Positions 1 to 7,625 of a stretch of 48,776 nt of DNA are shown here, piece after piece. The number at the start of each line of letters is the position of its first letter. Position 1 is the first letter of the stretch. A program made the position numbers and the translations under genes. The notes beneath the pieces were generated by a model that made no database searches, was not told the origin of the DNA, and saw only the letters and a program-made list of their open reading frames with translations. The DNA lies in assembly GCA_936928855.1 (NCBI GenBank), contig CAKZHZ010000062.1, positions 1-48,776 on the forward strand, written 5' to 3'. This DNA is from an uncultured Polycyclovorans sp. (GTDB lineage: Bacteria; Pseudomonadota; Gammaproteobacteria; Nevskiales; Nevskiaceae).

Positions 1-80
1 ACCCGAAAAGCCCTCAGCGATTTCATCAAACCATTTACGGAACACCACACTAGTTCAGCGCACCAGGAGCCTGTCGTGCA

Positions 81-563
81 TCAGTGCTGGTGCCCGCCGG
101 GCCCGTGCACGTGGCCGTGGGACAGTTCTTCCTCGCTGGCAACGCGCACCTCGGCGATCTCCACATCGAAATGCAGGGTTTCACCGGCCAGCGGGTGGTT
201 GCCGTCGACGGTGACGTTGTCGCCTTCCACCGCTGTCACCACCACGCGCATGGCGCCCTGGTTGGACTGGGCGGTGAAGGCCATGCCGGGCTGAATCTCG
301 GGCACGCCCTGGAAGGCAGCCTTGGGCACCTGCTGAACGAGTTCCTGACGGCGTTCGCCATAGGCTTCGCCCGGGGCCACCGTCACCTTGAGCTTGTCGC
401 CCGCCTTCTTGCCCAGCAGCGCCTTTTCGAGGCCGCCGATGATGTTGCCCTGTCCGTGCAGATAGGCCATCGGGTCTCCGCCCGTCGAGCTGTCGAGCAC
501 CTCGCCTTTGTCATTGGTGAGCGTGTAGTGAAAGCTGGCGACGCAGCGGTCAGCGATTTCCAT
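81..563 (-). CDS. slyD: FKBP-type peptidyl-prolyl cis-trans isomerase, SlyD family
   Basis: Cytoplasmic prolyl isomerase/chaperone that in the SlyD family also handles nickel. The protein has the split FKBP fold with the insert-in-flap arrangement: an N-terminal FKBP strand region (HYTLTNDKGEVLDSS), the motif MAYLHGQGNIIGGLEKAL, then the flap domain and a C-terminal DGNHPLAGETLHFDVEI strand typical of SlyD. The tail SHGHVHGPGGHQH is His-rich but much shorter than the E. coli metal-binding tail. I chose ATG 563 over an ATG 30 bases upstream because AAGAGA lies about 9 bases ahead of it and the family start is MEIADRC-like. It is the last gene of a minus-strand run behind the P450 gene. Confidence 0.93.
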   Translation of the reverse strand: MEIADRCVASFHYTLTNDKGEVLDSSTGGDPMAYLHGQGNIIGGLEKALLGKKAGDKLKVTVAPGEAYGERRQELVQQVPKAAFQGVPEIQPGMAFTAQSNQGAMRVVVTAVEGDNVTVDGNHPLAGETLHFDVEIAEVRVASEEELSHGHVHGPGGHQH

Positions 564-602
564 CAATCCATCTCTTGTTGAATGTGCGGCCATGCTAACG
601 CG

Positions 603-1970
603 TTACGCCGGGGCAGGGGGGTGGCGCGGCGATATCCGCAGCGGCAGGCCGTCGCGCGGTTTGGCGATCGGCGCCAGCTGGTAGGGCATGTGGTAGCCCT
701 GCGGCACGGTCAGGGTGAATCGTTGCAACAGCTGATGCAGGACCGCTTTCACCTGCATCTCCGCGAAGTGCAGGCCGAGGCACATGTGCGCGCCCCCGCC
801 AAACGGCGCCCAGGCAAACGGATGGCGGCGGTGCTCCTGCCGGGCCGGGCTGAAACGCTCCGGGTCAAAGGTATCGGGTGCCTGCCACCAGTCCGGGTTG
901 CGCTGGGTCCAGACCGGGAAGATGGCCACCGAGGCCCCGGCCGGAATCACCACACCGCCCACTGTCAACGGTGCCGTGGCACGGCGCACGATGGAGGTCA
1001 GCGGCGGATACAGCCGCAACGCCTCCCGCAGCGCCCATTCGGTCTGCTCGGCTCCGGCCACGCGGTCGGCGCTGAGCCCCTCGCCGCCCAGTGCCTCGGC
1101 CTGCGCGGCCAGACGCGCCTGCCATTCCGGATGCCGCGCCAGCACGAACGCCAGGGTGGTGAGGGCGCTGGTGGTGGTGTCGTGCGCCGCCATCATCAGG
1201 AAGATGAGGTGATCGATCACTTCATCATCGGCATAGCGTTGGCCCTGCTCGTCCTCGGCATGGGCGAGCTGACTGAACAGATCCGAGCCGGGCGCACGGC
1301 GTCGCGCCGGCAGGCGTGCGGCCAGGAAGGCCACCAGATGCCGGCGCGCGCGCAGGCCGCGGCCATATGCCAGCCAGGGCGTGGACAGGCGCAACACGGC
1401 GGTGGAGGCTTCCACCAGGTCCGTAAAGTCCCGGTTCACCTGGTCGATCTCGGCCTGCAGTTCGAGCCCGAGAAACACGTCGGCGGCGATGTCCAGCGTC
1501 ATCCGTTTGATGGCGGGATAGAACCGCAGCGCAGACGACGAGGACCAGGCATGCAGATGCCGTTCGATACGCGGGTTCATCCGGTCCAGGTAACCCGCCA
1601 GCGCGGCGGCGCGAAAGGCGGGCTGCATCAGCCGGCGGTGCAGGCGGTGGTCCTCGCCGTCGCGCAGCATCAGGCCACGTGGAAACAGGTCACCCAGGAT
1701 CGGGTGCCAGCCCCCGTACGCCGAAAGCACGTGTCCCCGATCCGTGAGCACCGCCTCGTTGCCTTCCGGGGAGGTCAGGAACACGCGGGGCTCGAACAGG
1801 AAGTGGCCGCGCGAAACCGGCCCGTAGCGATGATGCTGCTCGCGGGCAAAGGCCAGCGGGTCGCGGATGAAATCCAGCGTCTGACCGATGACGGGGAGCC
1901 CGTTGCGGCCGGGAAGCGCCCGCAGGTCGGGCGAGGGAAAAACCCCGGAACGGTCGGTAACTACCGCCAT
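603..1970 (-). CDS. Cytochrome P450 monooxygenase
   Basis: Heme-thiolate monooxygenase of about 455 residues, soluble (no N-terminal anchor seen). All core motifs are present: I-helix MMAAHDTTTS (the A/G-x-D-T-T oxygen-activation motif, with His at the usual Gly position), K-helix EALR, the PERF motif, and the heme loop FGGGAHMCLGLHFAE with the Cys ligand. The loop and overall look resemble the CYP120/CYP26/CYP51-like branch rather than P450cam. The substrate cannot be read from sequence; a lipid or terpenoid is plausible. A GGAGG sits 6 bases before ATG 1970, so this start is preferred to the ATG 6 bases upstream that abuts it. It follows the acyltransferase gene by 44 bases and may be co-transcribed with hemE, the heme-pathway gene upstream. 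Confidence 0.9.
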   Translation of the reverse strand: MAVVTDRSGVFPSPDLRALPGRNGLPVIGQTLDFIRDPLAFAREQHHRYGPVSRGHFLFEPRVFLTSPEGNEAVLTDRGHVLSAYGGWHPILGDLFPRGLMLRDGEDHRLHRRLMQPAFRAAALAGYLDRMNPRIERHLHAWSSSSALRFYPAIKRMTLDIAADVFLGLELQAEIDQVNRDFTDLVEASTAVLRLSTPWLAYGRGLRARRHLVAFLAARLPARRRAPGSDLFSQLAHAEDEQGQRYADDEVIDHLIFLMMAAHDTTTSALTTLAFVLARHPEWQARLAAQAEALGGEGLSADRVAGAEQTEWALREALRLYPPLTSIVRRATAPLTVGGVVIPAGASVAIFPVWTQRNPDWWQAPDTFDPERFSPARQEHRRHPFAWAPFGGGAHMCLGLHFAEMQVKAVLHQLLQRFTLTVPQGYHMPYQLAPIAKPRDGLPLRISPRHPPAPA

Positions 1971-2014
1971 GATCATCCTCCGGCAGGGTGGTGCCCAGAG
2001 TATTGAACAGTCGG

Positions 2015-2932
2015 TTATTTAATGGAAGCGGGGTCCGCCCGCAGGCGGGCGATGCGCTCGTCCTTGGCCGCCCAGTGCGAGGACACCCACTGCTGGAAGC
2101 CGGCGCGGAAGTCGGCATCGGTTTCGTAATCGCCCTCCAGCAGGGCGCGCGAAACCGGTTCCACCCGCACGTGGATCTGCAGGTCGCCCTGCTCCCCCAT
2201 CAGCCAGCTGCCGAGCAGGGTCTTGGCCCGCTGCGTCGGCGCGTACACCACGGTCACGTCCGCCACACCGGCGAACTGCTCGCCCATGGCGCGCAAGGTG
2301 AAAGCGGCGCCGGCACTCTTGGGCTTGAGCAGGTGCCGGAACGGCGACTGTTGCCGCGCCTGCTTGTCCGGCGTGAACCGGGTGCCTTCCAGAAAGTTCA
2401 CCACCGTCACTGGCTGCCGCTTGTACACCTCGCACTTGGCCCGCGTGGTTTCGAGATCCTGATTACGCAGCGCGGGATTGGCGGCGATCTGCTCGCGGCT
2501 GTAGCGCTTCATGAACGGGAACTCCATCGCCCAGCACACCTGGCCGATGATGGGGATGTACTTCAGCTGATCCTTGAGGAAGAAGCGCAGGAAGGGCGCA
2601 CGGCCATGAAAGGCCACGAACAGCACCAGGATGTCGGCCCAACTCTGGTGGTTGCAGATGAGCAGGTAGTTGCGACGGGGATCGAGCACGCCTTCCACGG
2701 TGATGCGCCAGCGCATCGGGTGCACCAGGTGGTAGATCACCTTGTTGGTGGCCACCCAGCGACGGGCGATCCACACGCAGTAGCGGCTGGTGAGATCGCG
2801 CAGGGCCCGGCCCGGCAGCAGGTGCAGCAGCACGCCGGGCAGCATCAGCACAAACCAGAACAGCAGGGCGACCGTCTTGATCGCCACCGTCAGCACCGCA
2901 ATCACGGGGCCGGGCAGAACGGACGCCAGCAT
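2015..2932 (-). CDS. 1-acyl-sn-glycerol-3-phosphate acyltransferase-like protein (YihG type)
   Basis: Membrane-associated acyltransferase of the PlsC superfamily, expected to act on lysophospholipids. An N-terminal hydrophobic helix (PVIAVLTVAIKTVALLFWFVL) is followed by the catalytic NHxxxxD motif (NHQSWADI), FMKRYSR, and the glycerophosphate-binding FLEGTRF motif. The pattern matches E. coli YihG closely (ICNHxSWADI, MPFMKRYSR-like, VNFxEGxRFT). Start chosen at ATG 2932, 17 bases after the hemE stop; a longer frame reaching 3007 would overlap hemE and lacks family similarity. It lies between hemE and the P450 gene on the same strand. Confidence 0.88.
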   Translation of the reverse strand: MLASVLPGPVIAVLTVAIKTVALLFWFVLMLPGVLLHLLPGRALRDLTSRYCVWIARRWVATNKVIYHLVHPMRWRITVEGVLDPRRNYLLICNHQSWADILVLFVAFHGRAPFLRFFLKDQLKYIPIIGQVCWAMEFPFMKRYSREQIAANPALRNQDLETTRAKCEVYKRQPVTVVNFLEGTRFTPDKQARQQSPFRHLLKPKSAGAAFTLRAMGEQFAGVADVTVVYAPTQRAKTLLGSWLMGEQGDLQIHVRVEPVSRALLEGDYETDADFRAGFQQWVSSHWAAKDERIARLRADPASIK

Positions 2933-2948
2933 GGCGAGGGTTCCGCGC

Positions 2949-4010
2949 TCAGCCGCCGTGATACGCCGGGCTGAACTCACGCACCGCCGCCACCATGGCG
3001 GCTGCATGATCGGGGTTCACCCCCGGCGTGATGCCGTGCCCGAGGTTGAACACGTGCCCGCTACCATTACCGTAGTCCTGCAGCACACGCGCCACTTCCA
3101 GGCGGATGCGCTCCGGGCTGGCGTACAGCACCGACGGATCGAGGTTGCCCTGCAACGCCACCCGGTCACCGACGCGGCGCCGCGCCTGGCCGATATCGGT
3201 GGTCCAGTCCAACCCCAGGCCATCGCAGCCGGTTTCGGCCATGGCTTCCAGGTGCTGGCCGCCGCCCTTGGTGAACAGCATCACCGGCACCTGCGGCGCC
3301 ACCCGCTTGAGGTGGGCGACGATCTTGGCCATGGGCTCCAATGAATATTCGGTGTAGGCTGCGGGCGTGAGCGCGCCGCCCCAGGTGTCGAACACCATCA
3401 CCGCATCGGCACCGCGCGCGATCTGCGCCTGCAGGTACAGGCTGACCGCAGCCGCCAGCTTGGACAGCAGCGCCTCCATGGCATCGGGTGCGTCGTACAG
3501 CATCGCCTTGACCCGGCTGAAGTCCTTGGAGCTGCCGCCCTCCACCATGTAGGTGGCCAGGGTCCAGGGGCTACCGGCAAAGCCGATCAGCGGGATGCGC
3601 CCGTTGAGCGCCCCCTTGATGGTGGACACCGCATCCATCACATAGCGCAGCTCACCTTCCGGGTCCGGCACCGGCAGGTTGGCGATGGCGCGGGCATCGC
3701 GCACCGGGTTGGCAAAGCGCGGCCCCTCGCCTTCGGCGAAGCTCAGGCCCAGGCCCATGGCGTCGGGCACGGTGAGAATGTCCGAGAACAGGATGGCGGC
3801 ATCGAGGTCGTAGCGTGCGATGGGCTGCATCGTCACCTCGCAGCACAGCTCCGGGTTGCGGCACAGGCTCATGAAGTCGCCGGCCTTGGCGCGGCTGGCC
3901 CGATACTCGGGCAGGTAGCGCCCGGCCTGGCGCATGAACCACACCGGGGTGCGGTCCAGCGGCTCGCGCTTCAGCGCACGCAGAAAACGATCATTGGCGA
4001 GGACGGTCAT
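2949..4010 (-). CDS. hemE: Uroporphyrinogen decarboxylase
   Basis: Cytosolic tetrapyrrole enzyme that removes four acetate carboxyls from uroporphyrinogen III to give coproporphyrinogen III. Length (353 aa) is standard. The N-terminal signature PVWFMRQAGRYLPEYR carries the catalytic Arg residues, and the later motifs AILFSDILTVPDAMGLGLSF, GFAGSPWTLATYM and GCDGLGLDWTTDI are all family hallmarks. Its ATG overlaps the pyrF stop by 4 bases (ATGA), so the two are translationally coupled. The downstream P450 needs heme, which may be chance or a useful link. Confidence 0.98.
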   Translation of the reverse strand: MTVLANDRFLRALKREPLDRTPVWFMRQAGRYLPEYRASRAKAGDFMSLCRNPELCCEVTMQPIARYDLDAAILFSDILTVPDAMGLGLSFAEGEGPRFANPVRDARAIANLPVPDPEGELRYVMDAVSTIKGALNGRIPLIGFAGSPWTLATYMVEGGSSKDFSRVKAMLYDAPDAMEALLSKLAAAVSLYLQAQIARGADAVMVFDTWGGALTPAAYTEYSLEPMAKIVAHLKRVAPQVPVMLFTKGGGQHLEAMAETGCDGLGLDWTTDIGQARRRVGDRVALQGNLDPSVLYASPERIRLEVARVLQDYGNGSGHVFNLGHGITPGVNPDHAAAMVAAVREFSPAYHGG

Positions 4011-4729
4011 TGACGGGCCTCCAGGGCCGTGGCGATCTCGGCCTGCAGGGCCACGACCGCCGCTTGGGGATCTTGGGCATCACGGATCGGCCGCCCCACC
4101 ACCAGATGGTCGCTGCCGGCCGCGATGGCACGCGCGGGCGTCATCACCCGCTTCTGGTCACCCTCTACGCGGTTGTCCACGGGACGGATGCCAGGCGTCA
4201 CACAAATAAGATGCTCCGGCGCCTCGGCGCGCAGGCGCTCCACCTCCAGTCCGGAGGACACCACGCCATCGCAGCCGGCCGACAGCGCCCGCCGTGCCCG
4301 CGACAGCACCAGTGCCCCCACGTCACAGGCAAAGCCCATGTCGTCGAGGTCCCCGCGGTCCAGGCTGGTCAGTGCGGTCACCGCCAGGATCTTCAGGTTG
4401 CCGGACCTGGCGGCTGCGGCCGCCTCCATCATCGACTGGTTGCCGTGCAGGGTGGCGAAATCCGCCCCGCGCTCCGACAGGTTGCGGATGGCCCGTGCCA
4501 CGGTCTCCGGGATGTCGAAGAACTTGAGATCCACGAACACCCGCTTGTCGCGTTGCTTGAGCGCCTCCAGCAGGTCGAAGAACCCGGGCGCCATCAGCAG
4601 CTCCAGGCCGATCTTGTAGAAGCGACCGGGGGTCCCGATGCGATCAACCAGCGCCAGCGCGGCGTCGGCCGTCGGCACATCAAGGGCGATGATCAGGCGT
4701 TCGGCGGCGGGAATCTCGGCTCGGGGCAT
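4007..4729 (-). CDS. pyrF: Orotidine 5'-phosphate decarboxylase
   Basis: Last step of UMP synthesis: decarboxylation of OMP. The 240-aa TIM-barrel protein has the family start LIIALDVPTADAALALVDRIG, and the catalytic D-x-K-x-x-D tetrad region VFVDLKFFDIPETV (Phe where many members have His). It also has the phosphate-binding end CVTPGIRP...VVGRPIRDAQDP. It is the first gene of the minus-strand run and overlaps hemE by 4 bases. The 169-base gap to the divergent wax ester synthase gene should hold both promoters; I could not assign them with confidence. Confidence 0.98.
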   Translation of the reverse strand: MPRAEIPAAERLIIALDVPTADAALALVDRIGTPGRFYKIGLELLMAPGFFDLLEALKQRDKRVFVDLKFFDIPETVARAIRNLSERGADFATLHGNQSMMEAAAAARSGNLKILAVTALTSLDRGDLDDMGFACDVGALVLSRARRALSAGCDGVVSSGLEVERLRAEAPEHLICVTPGIRPVDNRVEGDQKRVMTPARAIAAGSDHLVVGRPIRDAQDPQAAVVALQAEIATALEARQ

Positions 4730-4898
4730 GGGGCAGACGTGGCTCGCTGACGAGGGGCGCCATTATGAGACCTTTGTGCCCCCGCATGCCGGGTGCCGCA
4801 AAAATGCTGCACCCTGTCACGCTCCGGCATGAACCTTGCGGATGCAGAGAAATCGAAACCTGTGCAGTCCACAATGACGCAGTGCGACGGAGAACCCC

Positions 4899-6272
4899 AT
4901 GAAGCAGCTTTCAGCCATCGATACCCTGTTCCTGTTGATGGAGCAGCGCCAGCAGCCCTTGCATGTGGGCGCACTGTGCCTGTACGAGCCGCCGCCCGGC
5001 GCGCCGCCGGAGTTTGCCCTGAACCTGGCGGAACGCATGCGCGAATCCACCGCCGCCGCGCGTCCCTTCAACCGCCGGCTGGTCAGCCGGGCCGGATTGA
5101 AGTTCTGGCAGGAAGACACCAACTTTGATCTCGCCCACCATTTTGTGCACCTCGCACTGCCCAAGCCGGGCCGCATCCGCGAGTTGCTGGCCATGGTGTC
5201 GCGCGTGCATTCGGCCCACCTCGACCGGGCCTACCCACTATGGCGCACCTACCTGATCGAAGGCCTGGAGGACGGCCGGATCGCCACCTACTCCAAGATC
5301 CATCACTCGCTGGTGGATGGCGTGGCTGGCATCCGCCTGATGCTCAAGTCGATGTCACCGGATGTCGCCGCCTCGCTGGAGATGCCGGCACCCTGGGAGG
5401 TCCGGACCCGCAAGACCCGCGAGCGAACCCTGCCGGTCCCCACCGGCACCCTGCGCGGACTGTCGGCGCTGCAGGCCTTCGGCCGCGAAGGCGCCACCGT
5501 GGTACCCCCGGTGCTGCGGCAACTGCGGCAATCCTGGCAGGACCTGCGCGAGGGCAATCCGGATTTCGTCGGCAGCCTGCAGGCACCGCACTGCATCCTC
5601 AACGAGCCCATCACCGGCTCACGCCGCTTTGCCGCGCAGTCCTATTCCATGCCGCGCATCAAGGCCATCGCCAAGAAGTTCGACGCCACCAGCAACGACG
5701 TCATTCTGGCCCTCTGCGGCGCCGCCCTGCGGCAGTATCTGATGGACCTCGATGCCCTGCCGGAAAAGCCGCTGGTGGCCGCCGTGCCGGTGTCCACCCG
5801 ACGCGATGACGGCGACTCCGGCAACGAAATCGCCTTTGCGCTCACGCACCTCGCCACCCACCTCGAGCACCCGGTGGAGCGGCTGCTGGCGATCAAACGC
5901 TGCATGGACTACAACAAGGCCTTCATGCGGCGCCTGAGCCCCGCGCAGCTGCTGGCCTACGAGGCGGTCATGCTGGCCCCTGGTGCCCTCAACCTGCTGA
6001 CCGGCTTCGACCGCCGCCGCACGCTGCTCAACCTGGTGATCTCCCACGTTCCCGGCCCTCGCCAGGACGTGTACTGGCAGGGCTGCCGACTCGATGGCAT
6101 GTACCCGGTGTCGCTGATCATCGACAAGATGGCCTGCAACATCACCCTGATCAGCCGTCACGACAAGGTCGACTTCGGCATCATCGCCTGCCGCAAGACG
6201 CTGCCCAGCGTGCAGCGCCTGCTCGAGCACATCGAGGAAGCCCTGGACGATCTGGAGAATGCCTGCGGTTGA
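4899..6272 (+). CDS. Wax ester synthase / diacylglycerol acyltransferase (WS/DGAT)
   Basis: Makes storage wax esters or triacylglycerols from acyl-CoA and a fatty alcohol or diacylglycerol. The 457-aa protein begins with the family pattern LSAIDTLFLLMEQRQQPLHVG. It carries the catalytic HHxxxDG motif as HHSLVDG at residues 135-141, PLW at 113-115, and the SNDVILALCGAALR and NLVISHVPGP C-terminal-domain signatures. GGAGA lies 8 bases before the ATG. It indicates a lipid-storing organism, consistent with the FadL porin and lipid enzymes elsewhere in the window. It converges on the fecR remnant with only 8 bases between. Confidence 0.95.
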   Translation: MKQLSAIDTLFLLMEQRQQPLHVGALCLYEPPPGAPPEFALNLAERMRESTAAARPFNRRLVSRAGLKFWQEDTNFDLAHHFVHLALPKPGRIRELLAMVSRVHSAHLDRAYPLWRTYLIEGLEDGRIATYSKIHHSLVDGVAGIRLMLKSMSPDVAASLEMPAPWEVRTRKTRERTLPVPTGTLRGLSALQAFGREGATVVPPVLRQLRQSWQDLREGNPDFVGSLQAPHCILNEPITGSRRFAAQSYSMPRIKAIAKKFDATSNDVILALCGAALRQYLMDLDALPEKPLVAAVPVSTRRDDGDSGNEIAFALTHLATHLEHPVERLLAIKRCMDYNKAFMRRLSPAQLLAYEAVMLAPGALNLLTGFDRRRTLLNLVISHVPGPRQDVYWQGCRLDGMYPVSLIIDKMACNITLISRHDKVDFGIIACRKTLPSVQRLLEHIEEALDDLENACG

Positions 6273-6280
6273 CCCTCGAC

Positions 6281-6850
6281 TCAGGACGCCGTGGACACCA
6301 GGATACGGCCGTCCTGCAGCTCCGCCCGCACCCCGGGGAGGCCGTTGAGAAAGTCGACGAAGGATTGCACGTCGTAACTGCGGAACACGCCGCTGACCGG
6401 AATATTGCCGACAGCGGCATCCATGACCACGATCTGCTGCTGGTTGTAACGGTTGAACTCGTCCGCCACCCGGCGGATGGGGTCACCGTCGAAAATGATG
6501 CGCTCCCGCACCCAGGCGGTCGCCACCTCCACATTGGCCTCCGGGATGGCCGCCACCTGTCCGGAGCGCGCAATACGTACCTGCCCCCCGGGCCCAAGGT
6601 CGGCCAGCGGCTTCGGCCCTTGCAGGCGCTCGACCGCTTCAGGAGCCAGATCGGCCGGCGGCCGCATCGCAGGTGCCGGGATGGCGTCCTCCCAGACCCG
6701 CACACGCCCTTCCACCACCGTAACCGTCGTGGCCTCGGCATGACGGTACACATCGAATGCCGTGCCAATGTCTTCGATGAAGTAGCTGCCGGCGGCCACG
6801 CTGAAGGGCCGCAGCGGGTCCTCCGCCACTTCGAAGTAGACCTGAGCCCT
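6281..6850 (-). pseudogene. FecR-like anti-sigma/sensor protein, 5'-truncated remnant
   Basis: The reading frame encodes the second half of a FecR-type periplasmic regulator: QVYFEVAEDPLRPFSVAAG, then TAFDVYRHAE..TVTVVEGRVRV, and the C-terminal STN-like part PIRRVADEFNRYN...PVSGVFRS. Normal FecR proteins are around 320 aa with an N-terminal cytoplasmic anti-sigma segment and one membrane helix. Here the frame is closed by TAA at 6851-6853, just before the codons for QVYFEV, so both the cytoplasmic part and the helix are missing. A GTG at 6829 could start a 182-aa product, but it would have no export signal. No FecI partner lies nearby. I call it a decayed gene; the break is at a 9-base direct repeat. 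Confidence 0.72.
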
Positions 6851-6907
6851 TTAAGCGCCGAAGCACGATGCCTTCATTCGTGCCCCCAGCCCCATTGACT
6901 GAGCCCT
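6842..6907. repeat. 9-bp direct repeat pair (CTGAGCCCT) at the fecR break
   Basis: CTGAGCCCT occurs at 6842-6850 and again at 6899-6907, 57 bases apart. One copy ends exactly where the fecR-like frame is interrupted and the other covers the stop of the PIN toxin gene. This may be a deletion or insertion scar, or chance. Confidence 0.6.
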
Positions 6908-7334
6908 ATTGCGAAGCCGGCACCGCAAACGGATTGATCACACGCACACCGCCGAAGTACTGGCCGTGGTTCAGGTCTTCACTGTACAGGGTGCTTGCGC
7001 CAGCGCTTTGCGCGGCGGCGAGGATGGCGCCGTCCCAGTAGGACGTCTGATGGCGAACGCTGATTTCCACGGCCACCTTGACCAGACTGGCCTCGACTGC
7101 GACGCAGGGGAAAGCTTCAAACTGTTCGATCCACGCCAGCGCCTGCTGCGGCGGCAGTGGCGTTCCGATCTTGCGCGTTACCGTGACGTAGAACTCCTGC
7201 AGCACCTGTGCCGACAACGCAAAGTTCTGCTCTTCGATCAGCCGCAACGCACGTTCGCGCTTGCCGCGGCTTTCCGGGTCGCGCGTCGCGGCGTAGACCA
7301 GCACGTTGGTGTCAATGAAGCTGTCAACGTTCAT
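6906..7334 (-). CDS. PIN-domain ribonuclease toxin (VapC-like)
   Basis: Probable toxin of a type II toxin-antitoxin pair, cutting RNA with a Mg2+-dependent PIN active site. The 142-aa protein carries the expected acidic residues: D8 in FIDTNVLVYA, E47 in LQEFYV, D101 in YWDGAI and D120 in SEDLNHG. I start it at ATG 7334 because the family begins right before FIDTN; the frame extends 30 bases further but without similarity. It overlaps the upstream antitoxin gene by 11 bases, which is the usual antitoxin-first coupling. Confidence 0.87.
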   Translation of the reverse strand: MNVDSFIDTNVLVYAATRDPESRGKRERALRLIEEQNFALSAQVLQEFYVTVTRKIGTPLPPQQALAWIEQFEAFPCVAVEASLVKVAVEISVRHQTSYWDGAILAAAQSAGASTLYSEDLNHGQYFGGVRVINPFAVPASQ

Positions 7335-7554
7335 GCAGTTCCGCGCGGGTCCAATGCTGGGCACCCCTTTCAGCGGTTGATTGCTCGCTGAGCGCCCGGA
7401 TCCGTTCGCGCGCTATTCGTGCCCTGTCCTCTCTCCGGGCGATTTCGGTCAGATGACTGCGTACCAATGCGTTGACCGTGGAATGCCGCTCGGCGGCATA
7501 ACGACGCACCGCCAGCAACACCTCTTCTTCGACACGGAGCGTGATGTTCTTCAT
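7324..7554 (-). CDS. Ribbon-helix-helix type antitoxin (VapB-like)
   Basis: Short 76-aa protein preceding the PIN toxin. Its N-terminus MKNITLRVEEEVLLAVRRYAAERHSTVNALVRSHL fits a ribbon-helix-helix DNA-binding dimer (beta strand then two helices). The charged, likely unfolded C-terminus should wrap the toxin. ATG 7554 is preferred to a GTG 6 bases upstream because the beta strand begins with MKNITL. A perfect 8-bp palindrome lies immediately upstream and is the obvious operator for self-repression by the complex. Confidence 0.82.
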   Translation of the reverse strand: MKNITLRVEEEVLLAVRRYAAERHSTVNALVRSHLTEIARREDRARIARERIRALSEQSTAERGAQHWTRAELHER

Positions 7555-7556
7555 GA

Positions 7557-7579
7557 GCACAGTTTATGTGCAACTGTGC
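7557..7579. promoter_or_regulatory. Perfect 8-bp inverted repeat, candidate VapB operator
   Basis: GCACAGTT (7557-7564), a 7-base spacer, then AACTGTGC (7572-7579). It starts 2 bases upstream of the antitoxin ATG (minus strand), so a bound antitoxin-toxin complex would block the promoter or initiation. Operators of this form are usual for type II antitoxins. Confidence 0.6.
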
Positions 7580-7625
7580 TGTGCGGCAATGCACACCTTG
7601 CGCGTGAGCGCCGACGAGCCGCCCT

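Noticed and set aside
582..2006. 474-codon plus-strand frame over the P450 gene
   Set aside because: Complement of the P450 heme loop and K-helix; no domain of its own.
4788..4837. TGCCGG...CCGGCA inverted repeat in the pyrF-WS/DGAT gap
   Set aside because: Short arms, long interior and high local GC make it likely chance.
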